Below, piece after piece: positions 41,471 through 49,831 of a stretch of 64,000 bases of DNA. The stretch spans positions 2,046,001-2,110,000 of the forward strand of contig NZ_AP022579.1 of the NCBI RefSeq assembly GCF_010731295.1. Direction: 5' to 3'. Source of the stretch: Mycolicibacterium boenickei (GTDB taxonomy: Bacteria; Actinomycetota; Actinomycetes; Mycobacteriales; Mycobacteriaceae). Below the pieces are notes generated by a model, which worked only from the letters and a program-made list of their open reading frames with translations, was not told the DNA's origin and did no database searches. Positions within the stretch are counted from its first letter, which is position 1. Every line of letters starts with the position of its first letter. The position numbers and the translations under genes were made by a program.

Positions 41471-42085
41471 ATGCAGGTGGCGCACAAGCCGACCTCGCTG
41501 ACCGAGCGGCGCGCCGAAGACCTTCGGTTCGAAATCGCAGTGGCCGCTCGCGATCTGTTCCTTGCCGAGGGTTCGACTTCGGTCACCGTAGAGCGGATCT
41601 GTACCGCCGCGGGTATTGCGCCGCGCACCTTTCACCGCCATTTTCCGGTGAAAGAGGACGTCGTGTTGCCGCTGTTTCGCCGGTTCGGCACCCTGAGCGT
41701 CGAGGTGCTTGCGGACGCCGGTCCAGGCGGTGATGTCGTCGACATCCTTGTCGAAGCGTTCAGCACCGAGGTACCGAAACGCGGCACCGTCGAATTCGAC
41801 CGCACGTTCATGGCATTGGTGGTCAACGATCCCCAGTACCGGCTGCGCTGGCTGGATTGGGGGCAGGACCTCATCGGCCCGATTACCGAGTTCCTGGGTG
41901 CCAGGTTTGATCTCGGCAACAACCCGCATACGCGAGAACTGCCGGCACAGCTGGTGATTCAGGTGTGCCGGCACGCGTACTTGCGCTGGGTTGCCGACGG
42001 TGACTTCGCCGGCCTGCGCTCCGCTCTGCGAGTCGGGATGCAGATGGTGGTGGAAGCCCTGCCGGTGGTGTCGCGGCAGGGCTGA
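41471..42085 (+). CDS. TetR-family transcriptional regulator
   Basis: A 204-residue TetR regulator with the HTH FEIAVAARDLFLAEGSTSVTVERICTAAGIAPRTFHRHFPVKEDVVLPLF. The C-terminal domain belongs to no subgroup that I recognise. TAGTAT at 41432-41437 is a possible -10 and GAGGGGAC precedes the ATG. It is divergent from the unrecognised gene at 40329 and convergent with the large degradation operon, so it may control either. Confidence 0.88.
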   Translation: MQVAHKPTSLTERRAEDLRFEIAVAARDLFLAEGSTSVTVERICTAAGIAPRTFHRHFPVKEDVVLPLFRRFGTLSVEVLADAGPGGDVVDILVEAFSTEVPKRGTVEFDRTFMALVVNDPQYRLRWLDWGQDLIGPITEFLGARFDLGNNPHTRELPAQLVIQVCRHAYLRWVADGDFAGLRSALRVGMQMVVEALPVVSRQG

Positions 42086-42111
42086 CCCACAGCAGTAGGA
42101 GCCGGAATCGG

Positions 42112-42555
42112 CTAGCTGCCGAAGATCTCCAGTGCTCCGACGTACGCCCGGTTGGCCTTGATTCGTTCGGCGATCCGCCACCGCCCGCCGACGTCCCGTC
42201 GCCAGGTGTCGTGGTAGTCGCCCAGCGTGTAGAAGCGCGTCGAGGGGTCGCCGGCTGAATTCAGATGAACGTCGCGGATGTAGGCCTTGCTCGTGGCGGT
42301 GTCGTCGACGACGTCGATGACAATGTTGCCCAGCAGATGCTGGGTGGGCCCGCAGTTGTCGAGGAAACCGCGAATCATGTCGATGATCGCGGCGGCTCCC
42401 ACCAAGCGTCCGGTTCCGAAATCGCCTTCCGCTTCCGGAAAGAGGATCTCGGCCATCGTCGCCCAGTCTCTGGCGTCCATGGCTCGGGCAAAGAGATTCA
42501 GCGCCCGTTCGATGTCCCGCTCATCGCGCATCACTCTCAGGGCGGCTGAATCCAT
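42112..42555 (-). CDS. SnoaL/NTF2-fold protein
   Basis: A 147-residue SnoaL-like protein: ERALNLFARAMDARDWATMAEILFPEAEGDFG, then VGAAAIIDMIRGFLDNCGPTQHLLGNIVIDV and a sheet ending WRIAERIKANRAYVGALEIFG. This matches the SnoaL_4-type proteins common in steroid and aromatic clusters, where they act as dehydratases, isomerases or small oxygenase subunits. It is the last gene of the minus-strand operon that begins at 54010. AAAGGA precedes the ATG. Confidence 0.82.
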   Translation of the reverse strand: MDSAALRVMRDERDIERALNLFARAMDARDWATMAEILFPEAEGDFGTGRLVGAAAIIDMIRGFLDNCGPTQHLLGNIVIDVVDDTATSKAYIRDVHLNSAGDPSTRFYTLGDYHDTWRRDVGGRWRIAERIKANRAYVGALEIFGS

Positions 42556-42575
42556 GCCGACATTCCTTTCCGTGC

Positions 42576-43358
42576 TCAGGCGTGTGCGCCGCCGTCGACA
42601 CGGATCTCGGTGCCGGTGATGAACGCGCCATCATCGGAGGCGACCATGGCAATGACCGATGCTACTGCGCCTGGGTCGCCGAGGATTTCGCTTTCGGTGC
42701 CATGTAGCAGCGGGGTCTGCTTGGCCCAGAGCCCGAGGTCGTATCCCTCGGGCATCTTGTCCAGAGTGCTGTTGGCCAGCGCTGTCGACACGCCGCCGGG
42801 CTGGATGTTGACCGCGCGCAGGCCCTGTTTCGAGTACTCCAGTGCCAGCGAGTGGGTGAAGCTGAGGATGCCGCCCTTGCTGGCTGCATATGCCGCCATG
42901 TACGGGTGGGCGAACGTCGCGGCGGTGGACGTGAAATTCACGACGACGCCCCGGCCGGACCGCAGTAGTGCAGGCAGTGCCTGCCGGGTCATCAGGAACG
43001 TACCGGTGAGATTCACTGCCAGGGTGCGGTTCCACTCGTCCAGAGTGGTTTCGTGCGTGTGCGAACAGGTCTGCATCGCAGCTACATTGACCAGAACCTC
43101 AAGCCCGCCGAGCTCGGCCACAGCCGCGTCAACCGCGGCGATCACGTCCTCTTCGCGGGAGATGTCGAGGACGCCGGTGGTGAGGCGTTTGGCATTGCCG
43201 GCCAGTTCGGCGGCCTCCGCTGTTGCGGTCAGTCCGTCGGCCGAGATGTCGTACGCCACAACGGTGGCACCTTCGTCGAGCAGTCGGGCCACCGTGGCCG
43301 CGCCGATACCCGACCCCGCGCCGGTGACGATGACGCGGCGATCTGAGAAGCGATCCAT
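42576..43358 (-). CDS. SDR-family oxidoreductase
   Basis: A 260-residue classical SDR. The cofactor loop is TGAGSGIGAATVARLL, and AYDIS at the end of beta-2 with Asp favours NAD. NVAAM replaces the usual NNAG. The catalytic region is VVNFTSTAATFAHPYMAAYAASKGG (Ser/Thr, Tyr, Lys). It probably acts on a hydroxyl or keto group of the ring substrate or of a CoA ester. It is co-directional with the genes on both sides, with short gaps. Confidence 0.88.
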   Translation of the reverse strand: MDRFSDRRVIVTGAGSGIGAATVARLLDEGATVVAYDISADGLTATAEAAELAGNAKRLTTGVLDISREEDVIAAVDAAVAELGGLEVLVNVAAMQTCSHTHETTLDEWNRTLAVNLTGTFLMTRQALPALLRSGRGVVVNFTSTAATFAHPYMAAYAASKGGILSFTHSLALEYSKQGLRAVNIQPGGVSTALANSTLDKMPEGYDLGLWAKQTPLLHGTESEILGDPGAVASVIAMVASDDGAFITGTEIRVDGGAHA

Positions 43359-43374
43359 TGATTACCCCTAGGAC

Positions 43375-44451
43375 TCAAGAGAATTGGAATGCGGAGATCG
43401 GAGCATCGTCCGGGTAGGTGCTGGGACCTCCGAGATCGTAGGCGGCGTTCAGAGCGCCGATGAACTGTGGGTCGTGTAGCGGTTCGCCTGGCACGTCGAG
43501 CTTGATGCCTTTGCCCTTGAGGTCGTCGACCATCATTTCGATGGCCCGTTCGACCGTGATGTCGTCGGACCCGTCCATGTTCTTCTTGAGTTCGTCGTAG
43601 TCGGAGAACACCTCGGCGGACCAGTGCACAAGGAACCGCAATTCGTCGGTGTGGTGGCGAGCGATGACGTCCTCCCCATTCTTCAGCAGCCACTGGTCAC
43701 CGTGCGCCGGGTCCCCGGTGAACACGGTGTCGAAGGCCAGACCGGACGGAACCTGTTGCTCCAATGGGCCATTGGCTTCCCCGCGGTGCACCATCATCTC
43801 GTTCTGCACCACGACACCGCGGTTGTTGATCGGCGGCAGCACGCGGGCGGGCGGTTTGAGCGGGCCATCGGGCCAGTAGGTGAAGCCCGAACCCTCGTCA
43901 AGGGAGAACCAGGTGATCACCTGAGCCATCTTGATCAAGTAGTCGGTGAACAGGCCGGACTTACCCATCACGCTGCACAGCCAGGTCGGGGCGTTCTCGT
44001 GGCGGACGCCGCGGAAGCTCGGGGAGTCCAGGTGACCGGGGTCGCGGTTGGCGCACGGGCCGTTGATGTTGAACAGCATCATCTCCGGCTTGGCGTACTC
44101 GGCGTTCCAGTAACTCTTGGCCTGATCGATGAAGCCGGCGTTGTAGAAGCAGTCATGTAGCTCGGGGTACAGGACGGTGCCATAGTTGGCCAGGTAACCG
44201 CGGAACGTCGGGGTGAGGAACAGGTCCAGCGACGGAGTGAATCCCTCGGGGAAAGCGCCGCTCATGGTGGCCATCAACTCATCGGCGGAGGCGAAGTGCT
44301 GGGCGATGATGAGCTTCCACGGACCCTGCGTGTGCACGACGTCGAGCAGCCTGCGCTTCTGATCTTCGGTGTAGACGTCAGTCAGCTCGCGCGGTGGAGC
44401 GACGGGACGCAGGATGTCGGACAACTCAAGACGCTGCTCATCGGTCAGCAT
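43375..44451 (-). CDS. Unrecognised 358-residue protein, possibly Fe(II)-dependent oxygenase-like
   Basis: No family assigned with confidence. It is soluble, with no signal peptide. A His-x-Asp pair in RDPGHLDSPSFRG and a later His in NEMMVHRGEANGP are arranged roughly as in cupin-fold Fe(II)/2-oxoglutarate oxygenases such as phytanoyl-CoA dioxygenases, but this is by eye only. AAGGAG before the ATG at 44451 fixes the start. The start lies 14 bases inside the upstream esterase gene, so the two are coupled. The second unknown of the cluster, at 40329, is not similar to it. Confidence 0.75.
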   Translation of the reverse strand: MLTDEQRLELSDILRPVAPPRELTDVYTEDQKRRLLDVVHTQGPWKLIIAQHFASADELMATMSGAFPEGFTPSLDLFLTPTFRGYLANYGTVLYPELHDCFYNAGFIDQAKSYWNAEYAKPEMMLFNINGPCANRDPGHLDSPSFRGVRHENAPTWLCSVMGKSGLFTDYLIKMAQVITWFSLDEGSGFTYWPDGPLKPPARVLPPINNRGVVVQNEMMVHRGEANGPLEQQVPSGLAFDTVFTGDPAHGDQWLLKNGEDVIARHHTDELRFLVHWSAEVFSDYDELKKNMDGSDDITVERAIEMMVDDLKGKGIKLDVPGEPLHDPQFIGALNAAYDLGGPSTYPDDAPISAFQFS

Positions 44452-45478
44452 GGTGATCTCCTTCGATGGTGTGGTTCTCGATTGTGGGCAGCGGTCGTCC
44501 CGGCGGAGCCGCCGTCGTCCGGTGATCGGGAGACTCGTTGTCGCCCAAGGGGTGGGCGAACTTGGCCCGAAGCAGCGCACCGATTTCGGCCAGCGCCAAG
44601 CGTCCACGTGCGGTGGCATCTGACCGCATCAGAAAGCCGTGATACATGCCGGGATAGCGCGTTACGGTGGTTTGCACGCCTGCGTCACGCAGCCTTTCGG
44701 CGTAGCGCTCGCCCCAATCTCGGATCGGGTCGCACTCGCCGGTCACGACGATGGCCGCAGGCAACCCGCTCAGATCGCTTGCGTAGGCCGGCACCTGGTA
44801 CGGGTCTCGCGGCGATCCGCCACTGCGATCCACCAGTTCGTGCATGTAGACGATGTCGTTGTGGCGCAACAGGGGTGCGTCCGGCATGGAGGTGATCGAC
44901 GCGGCACCCATGTCGCGGTCCAGGCCGGGATACAACAGAACCTGAGCGCAGATGCGCGGGCCGTCATGGTCGCGGGCTGCCAATGCCACTGCGGCGGCCA
45001 GTGATCCGCCGGCACTGTCGCCGATCACGGCCAGCCGGTTCTCGTCGACGCCCAGGTCGTCCGCGTGGGCGGCAACCCATTCAGTGACCGCGTAGGCATC
45101 ATCGAATTGCGCGGGCGGTGGCGATTCCGGTGCCAAGCGATATTCGACTGCCACGACGACGGCACCGCTGGCGCTGGCGAGTTCGCGCGCCAGCGGCTCG
45201 AACGAATGGTTGGATCCCATTACGAGGCCACCGCCGTGCAGATAGACGAGCACCGGTGGTCGCACGTGATCGGTGGGGCGATACAGCCGGACCGGAATCG
45301 GCCCGGCCGGCCCCGGCGCCGTCAGGTCTTCGATGCTCTTCATCGGGCGCATCTCGGGACGGGGGGCCGATTCGATGCCCGCGCGTACCGCGGCCAAACC
45401 GCGAGCCCGCATGGGAGCGATCTCGCCGAATGCCGCCACCCGCGCAGCGGCGTCGGAATCTAGCGGTGGATAGGTCAT
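44438..45478 (-). CDS. Alpha/beta-hydrolase esterase (HSL family)
   Basis: A 346-residue carboxylesterase of the hormone-sensitive-lipase family. The oxyanion motif is VYLHGGGLVMGS and the nucleophile elbow IGDSAGGSLAAAVAL; the acid is in GECDPIRDWG and the histidine in YPGMYHGFLM. An extra tail of about 40 residues follows the fold. With a Baeyer-Villiger monooxygenase at the other end of the cluster, it could open the lactone or ester that enzyme makes; this is inference. Confidence 0.9.
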   Translation of the reverse strand: MTYPPLDSDAAARVAAFGEIAPMRARGLAAVRAGIESAPRPEMRPMKSIEDLTAPGPAGPIPVRLYRPTDHVRPPVLVYLHGGGLVMGSNHSFEPLARELASASGAVVVAVEYRLAPESPPPAQFDDAYAVTEWVAAHADDLGVDENRLAVIGDSAGGSLAAAVALAARDHDGPRICAQVLLYPGLDRDMGAASITSMPDAPLLRHNDIVYMHELVDRSGGSPRDPYQVPAYASDLSGLPAAIVVTGECDPIRDWGERYAERLRDAGVQTTVTRYPGMYHGFLMRSDATARGRLALAEIGALLRAKFAHPLGDNESPDHRTTAAPPGRPLPTIENHTIEGDHHADR

Positions 45479-45479
45479 T

Positions 45480-46343
45480 TCAACTCTGGGCGGGGTCGAA
45501 CCGGCGCTGGGTACGCAGGTGAGGCGGCTCTTGGTTGGTCAGCACACGAGCGCGCTCCGCCATCGCCGAGCCGACGTAGTCGGGTTGGGTGAGGAGATAG
45601 AACCGTCCTTCGGCGGCTTGGTCGAAGACCACCTTGGCTGCGGCGAGTGGATCCATCGCCTCGGCCTTGATGTCGAGCATCGCGGCTCGTTGCCCTTCGG
45701 CGGCGCCGGTGTCTCCGGCGTCCACGCCGCCGGCGGATTCGAAGATGTCGGACACCACGGCGCCGGGCAGCACCGCCTGCACGTGCAGGTGGTGATCATG
45801 ACCGGCGGCCCGCACCTCCAGATGCAGGCATTCGGTCAGGGCGAGAACGGCGTGTTTGCTCATGATGTAAGGCGCCTGCAGGGGAACCACGGCCACTCCG
45901 CCGATCGAGGACAGGTTCCACACCCACGCCGGTGCGTCGGTGGCCATCATCTTCGGCAGGAACGCCCTGATCCCGTGAAAGACGCCGCTGATGTTGATGT
46001 CCACGACGCGTTGCCAGTTGGCCACCGGTGTGTCCCACAGGTAGCCGAACTGCTCGATGCCGGCGTTGTTCACCAACAGTCGCACCGGGCCGACCTCGCG
46101 GTAGACCTGATCGGCCAGTGCTTGGACGGCGTCCGGGTCGCGTACGTCGCAGACGACGTCCGTCGCCGACCCGCCCGCGGCCAGGATCTCGTCGCGTAAG
46201 TCGGCGATGGCGCCGGCGTTGACGTCGGTCAGCACCACCGTCATACCCAGGCGGCTGGCGTACCGCGCCAGGCCGGCGCCGATTCCGGCGCCGGCCCCGG
46301 TGATGACTGCGACACCGCCACCGAATACCTCTCGGGCGCTCAC
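45480..46343 (-). CDS. SDR-family oxidoreductase
   Basis: A 287-residue SDR with VITGAGAGIGAGLARYASRLG, LTDVNAG (Asp, NAD-type), LVNNAGIEQFG and the catalytic NLSSIGGVAVVPLQAPYIMSKHAVLALTE. It has a longer C-terminal tail than the other SDRs here (PLAAAKVVFDQAAEGRFYLLTQPDYVGSAM), typical of the cis-diol/retinol-type mycobacterial SDRs. The GTG start overlaps the upstream NTF2-fold gene as GTGA. The substrate is presumably a pathway intermediate. Confidence 0.88.
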   Translation of the reverse strand: MSAREVFGGGVAVITGAGAGIGAGLARYASRLGMTVVLTDVNAGAIADLRDEILAAGGSATDVVCDVRDPDAVQALADQVYREVGPVRLLVNNAGIEQFGYLWDTPVANWQRVVDINISGVFHGIRAFLPKMMATDAPAWVWNLSSIGGVAVVPLQAPYIMSKHAVLALTECLHLEVRAAGHDHHLHVQAVLPGAVVSDIFESAGGVDAGDTGAAEGQRAAMLDIKAEAMDPLAAAKVVFDQAAEGRFYLLTQPDYVGSAMAERARVLTNQEPPHLRTQRRFDPAQS

Positions 46344-46828
46344 GCGGAAGTGGCTCCGGCGGTGGTCTTGGCGGCGTGCTCGGCGAACGGGACGGAGTCC
46401 TCGGCGTCGAGCACCACCGTCATCGAGGTGAAGACCAGGCCATCAGTGGACCGCCGGATCCCGGCGTCTACGACCCCGCTGGAAACGGCGAACGGAACGT
46501 TGTTGGTGATCTGGTTGACGTACAGGTAGAAGCGGACGTTGGTGACATCACCGTCGACACCGGTGCGGAACACGTTGGTGGCGTGATGACGGCACGGATA
46601 AGGATTCTCGTTGCGGTGGTCGCGGAGCCAGGCCCGGGTCTGCGCGCCGCCGTGCAGGTCCGCGGCCAGCAGATGCTCGAACGGGCAGCTGCCGGAATCT
46701 GAGCGGCTCAGGTATTCCATCTCTTCGGCGATGCGGGTGTTCACTTCCTCGAAGTGGCCCTGGTCGTAGTGGTACCAGAACCCGGCGATGAACTCCTGAA
46801 CCTCAGACAGGGCGATCTCGTTGCTCAT
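46340..46828 (-). CDS. NTF2-fold protein (ring-hydroxylase beta-like)
   Basis: A 162-residue cone-fold protein resembling SnoaL-like and ring-hydroxylating dioxygenase beta subunits: QEFIAGFWYHYDQGHFEEVNTRIAEEMEYLSR, then RDHRNENPYPCRHHATNVF and VRFYLYVNQITNNVPFAVSSGVVDAG. No matching alpha subunit of the aromatic dioxygenase type sits beside it, so a stand-alone enzymatic or ligand-binding role is likelier. It is coupled to the SDR downstream. Confidence 0.78.
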   Translation of the reverse strand: MSNEIALSEVQEFIAGFWYHYDQGHFEEVNTRIAEEMEYLSRSDSGSCPFEHLLAADLHGGAQTRAWLRDHRNENPYPCRHHATNVFRTGVDGDVTNVRFYLYVNQITNNVPFAVSSGVVDAGIRRSTDGLVFTSMTVVLDAEDSVPFAEHAAKTTAGATSA

Positions 46829-46893
46829 GTCTGGGAGTCAACTCGGATGTGGCGTCGGTAACACCATCGATGACCGTTCAGTGGAACGTCACA

Positions 46894-47955
46894 TCAACCA
46901 TCGGTGATCAACGCCCAGAGGTGTTGTCCGCCAGCCGCAACGGCGGCTGCGGCCACCTGGGTGTCCCAGAAGCGCACCGAGCCGAATTCCGAGCGCCAGG
47001 CCAGGGCGGCCCGGGTGAACTCGTGCAGCCGGTGCTCGCGGGTCGTGCCGATCGCGCCGTGCACCTGGTGCGCATTGCGGACCACCACAGAGGCGGCATG
47101 GCCCGCGCACGATCGTGCCGTCGCGATCTGGAAGTCCAGATGCGCTGACTCCCAACCGGTTGCGATCGCCGTGGTGAGCGCGGCTTCGGTCGCGGCGCGC
47201 GCCAACGCAGCCTCAGCAGCAGCATCGGAGATCAGGTTCTGGATGGCCTGAAACTTGGCCAGCGGCCGTCCGAACTGCACCCGCGACGCCACGTGCTCGA
47301 TGGACATCGTCACGGCGCCGTCGAGCGCGGCACACACCTGGATCGCCCGCACCATGGCCGACTTGCGCCTCAGCTGGTCCACCAGCGCCGCAGGCACCGT
47401 GGGCCCGGTCACCGTGGCGGGCTGGAGGGTGACAGTGTCCCGTGGTTCACCGATCAGATTGACCCCAGCTGTGAGGGAGAGTTCGGCCGGGTCGAACTCG
47501 GTGAGCCGGTATTCGTCACCGGCCGGTGCCAGCACGACGATGCGGTCGGCATCGCCGGCCCAGGGCACCCCGGAGGCGGTGTTGCCATTGCGCGGCTGGA
47601 CACACACCGTCCGCACCTCGTCGTCGTGCGGCTGCCCGGTGGCCTCCAAGAGCCAGCATGCCAGCAGGTCGTGTTCGGCAAAGGGGGCACGCACGCCGTG
47701 ACGCACTGCGGCAGTGAGCAACTCAGCGGCCTCGGGCCAGCCCGCGCCGCTGCCGCCTGCGGCCTCCGCGCCCGTCAGGCGGATGAGCCCGAGAGAGTCG
47801 AGGCGTTGCCACAGCGCGCGGTCGTGCTCGACGCGGCCACCGGGCGGGGTGTGAACCGTGTTCTCGCGGTAGTCGGAGAAGACGCCGTCCATCATGGCCG
47901 CCAGATCCGGGTCTACCGCGACCGGTGCCCCCGGGGCGAGTTCGGTCGTGTTCAT
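46894..47955 (-). CDS. Acyl-CoA dehydrogenase, small or non-catalytic partner
   Basis: A 353-residue acyl-CoA dehydrogenase family member. The N-terminal helical part is diverged (EHDRALWQRLDSLGLIRLTGAEAAGGSGAGWPEAAELL), and the C-terminal FAD-binding region is clear (GAVTMSIEHVASRVQFGRPLAKFQAIQN and VVRNAHQVHGAIGTTREHRLHEFTR). Its start overlaps the next ACAD gene stop as ATGA. Mycobacterial steroid ACADs often work as alpha2-beta2 heterotetramers from adjacent genes, and this pair fits that pattern. Confidence 0.87.
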   Translation of the reverse strand: MNTTELAPGAPVAVDPDLAAMMDGVFSDYRENTVHTPPGGRVEHDRALWQRLDSLGLIRLTGAEAAGGSGAGWPEAAELLTAAVRHGVRAPFAEHDLLACWLLEATGQPHDDEVRTVCVQPRNGNTASGVPWAGDADRIVVLAPAGDEYRLTEFDPAELSLTAGVNLIGEPRDTVTLQPATVTGPTVPAALVDQLRRKSAMVRAIQVCAALDGAVTMSIEHVASRVQFGRPLAKFQAIQNLISDAAAEAALARAATEAALTTAIATGWESAHLDFQIATARSCAGHAASVVVRNAHQVHGAIGTTREHRLHEFTRAALAWRSEFGSVRFWDTQVAAAAVAAGGQHLWALITDG

Positions 47956-49058
47956 CGCATGCCCAATCCCCGCGCGATGACACCGCGCAGCACTTCGTTG
48001 GTTCCGCCGCGCAACGTGAAGCCGGGGCGCTGATCCATGGCGGTGGCCACCAGATCGGTCCATCGTGGGTCCGCAAGGGTGTCGTCTCCGGTTCGCTGGT
48101 CGGCGAATTCGGCGATGTCACCCTCGACGGTGGTGCCGAGCACCTTGACGACCGCCGCGGGTACGTCGGGATTCTCGCCGCGTTGCAGCGCGTCGGCCAC
48201 CGCGGTCGACATGTGATGCAGGGCGGCGATGCGCGCGACCAACCGGCCGAGACCCGGGTCGGGCGAATCGTTCTCGCAGGCCGGGTGATCGACGTATCCC
48301 GCGAGCAGTGGAAACGTCGACAGGAATCGTTCCGGGCCACTGCGCTCGAAGCCCAGCTCGGAGGTCACCTGGGTCCAACCGTTGCCGATCTCGCCGAAGA
48401 CCATGGTGTCGGGGACGAACACCTCGTCGAGTACGACCTCGTTGAAATGGTGGCCGCCGTTCATCGAGACGATGGGCCGGACGTCGACGCCGGGTGAGCG
48501 GAGGTCGACGATGAACTGGCTCAGCCCGGTGTGCCGGTGCGCGGGATCCATCGGTTCGCTGCGGGCCAGCACGATGAACGCGTGGGCGCGGTGCGCCCCC
48601 GAGGTCCACACCTTGGTGCCGGTGATCGACCAGCCGCCGTCGACCCGTACGGCGCGGGTCCGGACGCTCGCGAGGTCGGAGCCCGAATCCGGCTCGCTCA
48701 TCCCGATTCCGAAGAAGCATTCGCCACGCACGATGCGGGGCAGGAACTCCGACTTCTGAGCCTCGGTGCCGTACTTCAGCAGCGAGGGCACGATCTGCCG
48801 GTCGGCGATCCAGTGGGCGGCTACCGGTGCGCCTGCGGCCAGCAGTTCCTCTGTGACGACGAAGCGTTCGCGGAAGGAGCGGCCATGCCCGCCGTAGTGC
48901 ACCGGAACGGTCATGCCGAGCCACCCACGTCCGGCCAGTGCCGCGGTGAAGTTCTCATCCCAGCCACACAACCAGGCATCCACCGACGGCGTGAACGCAC
49001 CTGAAGCCATTTGCTCGCAGAGGAATTCGCGTACCTCCCCGCGAAGCGACGCCGTCAT
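47952..49058 (-). CDS. Acyl-CoA dehydrogenase, partner subunit
   Basis: A 368-residue acyl-CoA dehydrogenase. CFFGIGMSEPDSGSDLASVRTRAVR binds FAD and substrate, then WSITGTKVWTSGAHRAHAFIVLARS, and the C-terminal RPGFTLRGGTNEVLRGVIARGLGMR. It resembles the FadE members that oxidise steroid side-chain or ring-derived CoA esters as heteromers. ATG 49058 overlaps the enoyl-CoA hydratase stop (ATGA); an ATG at 49070 would add four residues. The catalytic Glu cannot be assigned by eye. Confidence 0.88.
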   Translation of the reverse strand: MTASLRGEVREFLCEQMASGAFTPSVDAWLCGWDENFTAALAGRGWLGMTVPVHYGGHGRSFRERFVVTEELLAAGAPVAAHWIADRQIVPSLLKYGTEAQKSEFLPRIVRGECFFGIGMSEPDSGSDLASVRTRAVRVDGGWSITGTKVWTSGAHRAHAFIVLARSEPMDPAHRHTGLSQFIVDLRSPGVDVRPIVSMNGGHHFNEVVLDEVFVPDTMVFGEIGNGWTQVTSELGFERSGPERFLSTFPLLAGYVDHPACENDSPDPGLGRLVARIAALHHMSTAVADALQRGENPDVPAAVVKVLGTTVEGDIAEFADQRTGDDTLADPRWTDLVATAMDQRPGFTLRGGTNEVLRGVIARGLGMR

Positions 49059-49831
49059 GACGTCCGCCATTTCGAGATGCGCTGCTCGTGCTCGGTGTCG
49101 TGATGCGCCAGCGGCTGCATCGCCGCCGCCATCGACAGCGTGGACTCCAGCGTCCCTGTGGTCGATTCCTGAAGCAGTCGCTTGGCCATCCGCAGCGCAT
49201 GTGGCGGGTTGACGGCGATCCGGTCCGCGAGTGTGCGGGCCTCGGACAACAGCTCATCGTGGGGTACCACTCGGCTGACGAGTCCCCACTCCAGGGCAGT
49301 GGTGGCATCGATGCGCTCACCGGTGAACGTCAGCTCGGCGGCGCGGGCATACCCGATGGCGCGGGGCAGGAACCACGTTCCACCGTCTCCCGGGATGAGC
49401 CCGAGTTGAACGAAGCTCTCGGCGAAAGACGCACGTTCGGAGGCGATCCGGATGTCGCACATCATGGCGAGGTCACAGCCGGCGCCGATGGCCGCCCCGT
49501 TGACCGCGGCGATGAGCGGCACCTCGAGGCGACCCAGCACACGCGGGATTCGCTGGATGCCGTCGATGTAGGCCCGGCGCTGGTCGATGGCATCCAGTCC
49601 GAACATTCCCTGGCGGTCGGCCATTTCCTTGACGTTGCCGCCGGCAGAGAAGATCTTGCCGGCACCGGTCAGGACGACCGCGCGGATCGTGTTGTCCCGG
49701 TTAGCCGTATCTACACCCGATTCGAACGCCTCGATGACGTCTGTGCCGGTGATGGCGTTACCGACGTCGGGCAGATCGATCGTCCAGACCTGGACCGATC
49801 CGTCGGTGTGGATGTCCAGCGGTGAACTCAC
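49055..49831 (-). CDS. Enoyl-CoA hydratase/isomerase (crotonase family)
   Basis: A 258-residue crotonase-fold enzyme. The oxyanion-hole parts are FSAGGNVKEMADRQG and AAVNGAAIGAGCDLAMMCDIRIASERASFAESFVQLGLIPGDGGTWFLPR. The second catalytic Glu position is in the ESFVQLGLIPGDGG segment. It should hydrate the double bond made by the adjacent ACAD pair. The GTG start overlaps the ALDH stop. Operon position between ACAD and aldehyde dehydrogenase supports a beta-oxidation step. Confidence 0.92.
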   Translation of the reverse strand: MSSPLDIHTDGSVQVWTIDLPDVGNAITGTDVIEAFESGVDTANRDNTIRAVVLTGAGKIFSAGGNVKEMADRQGMFGLDAIDQRRAYIDGIQRIPRVLGRLEVPLIAAVNGAAIGAGCDLAMMCDIRIASERASFAESFVQLGLIPGDGGTWFLPRAIGYARAAELTFTGERIDATTALEWGLVSRVVPHDELLSEARTLADRIAVNPPHALRMAKRLLQESTTGTLESTLSMAAAMQPLAHHDTEHEQRISKWRTS

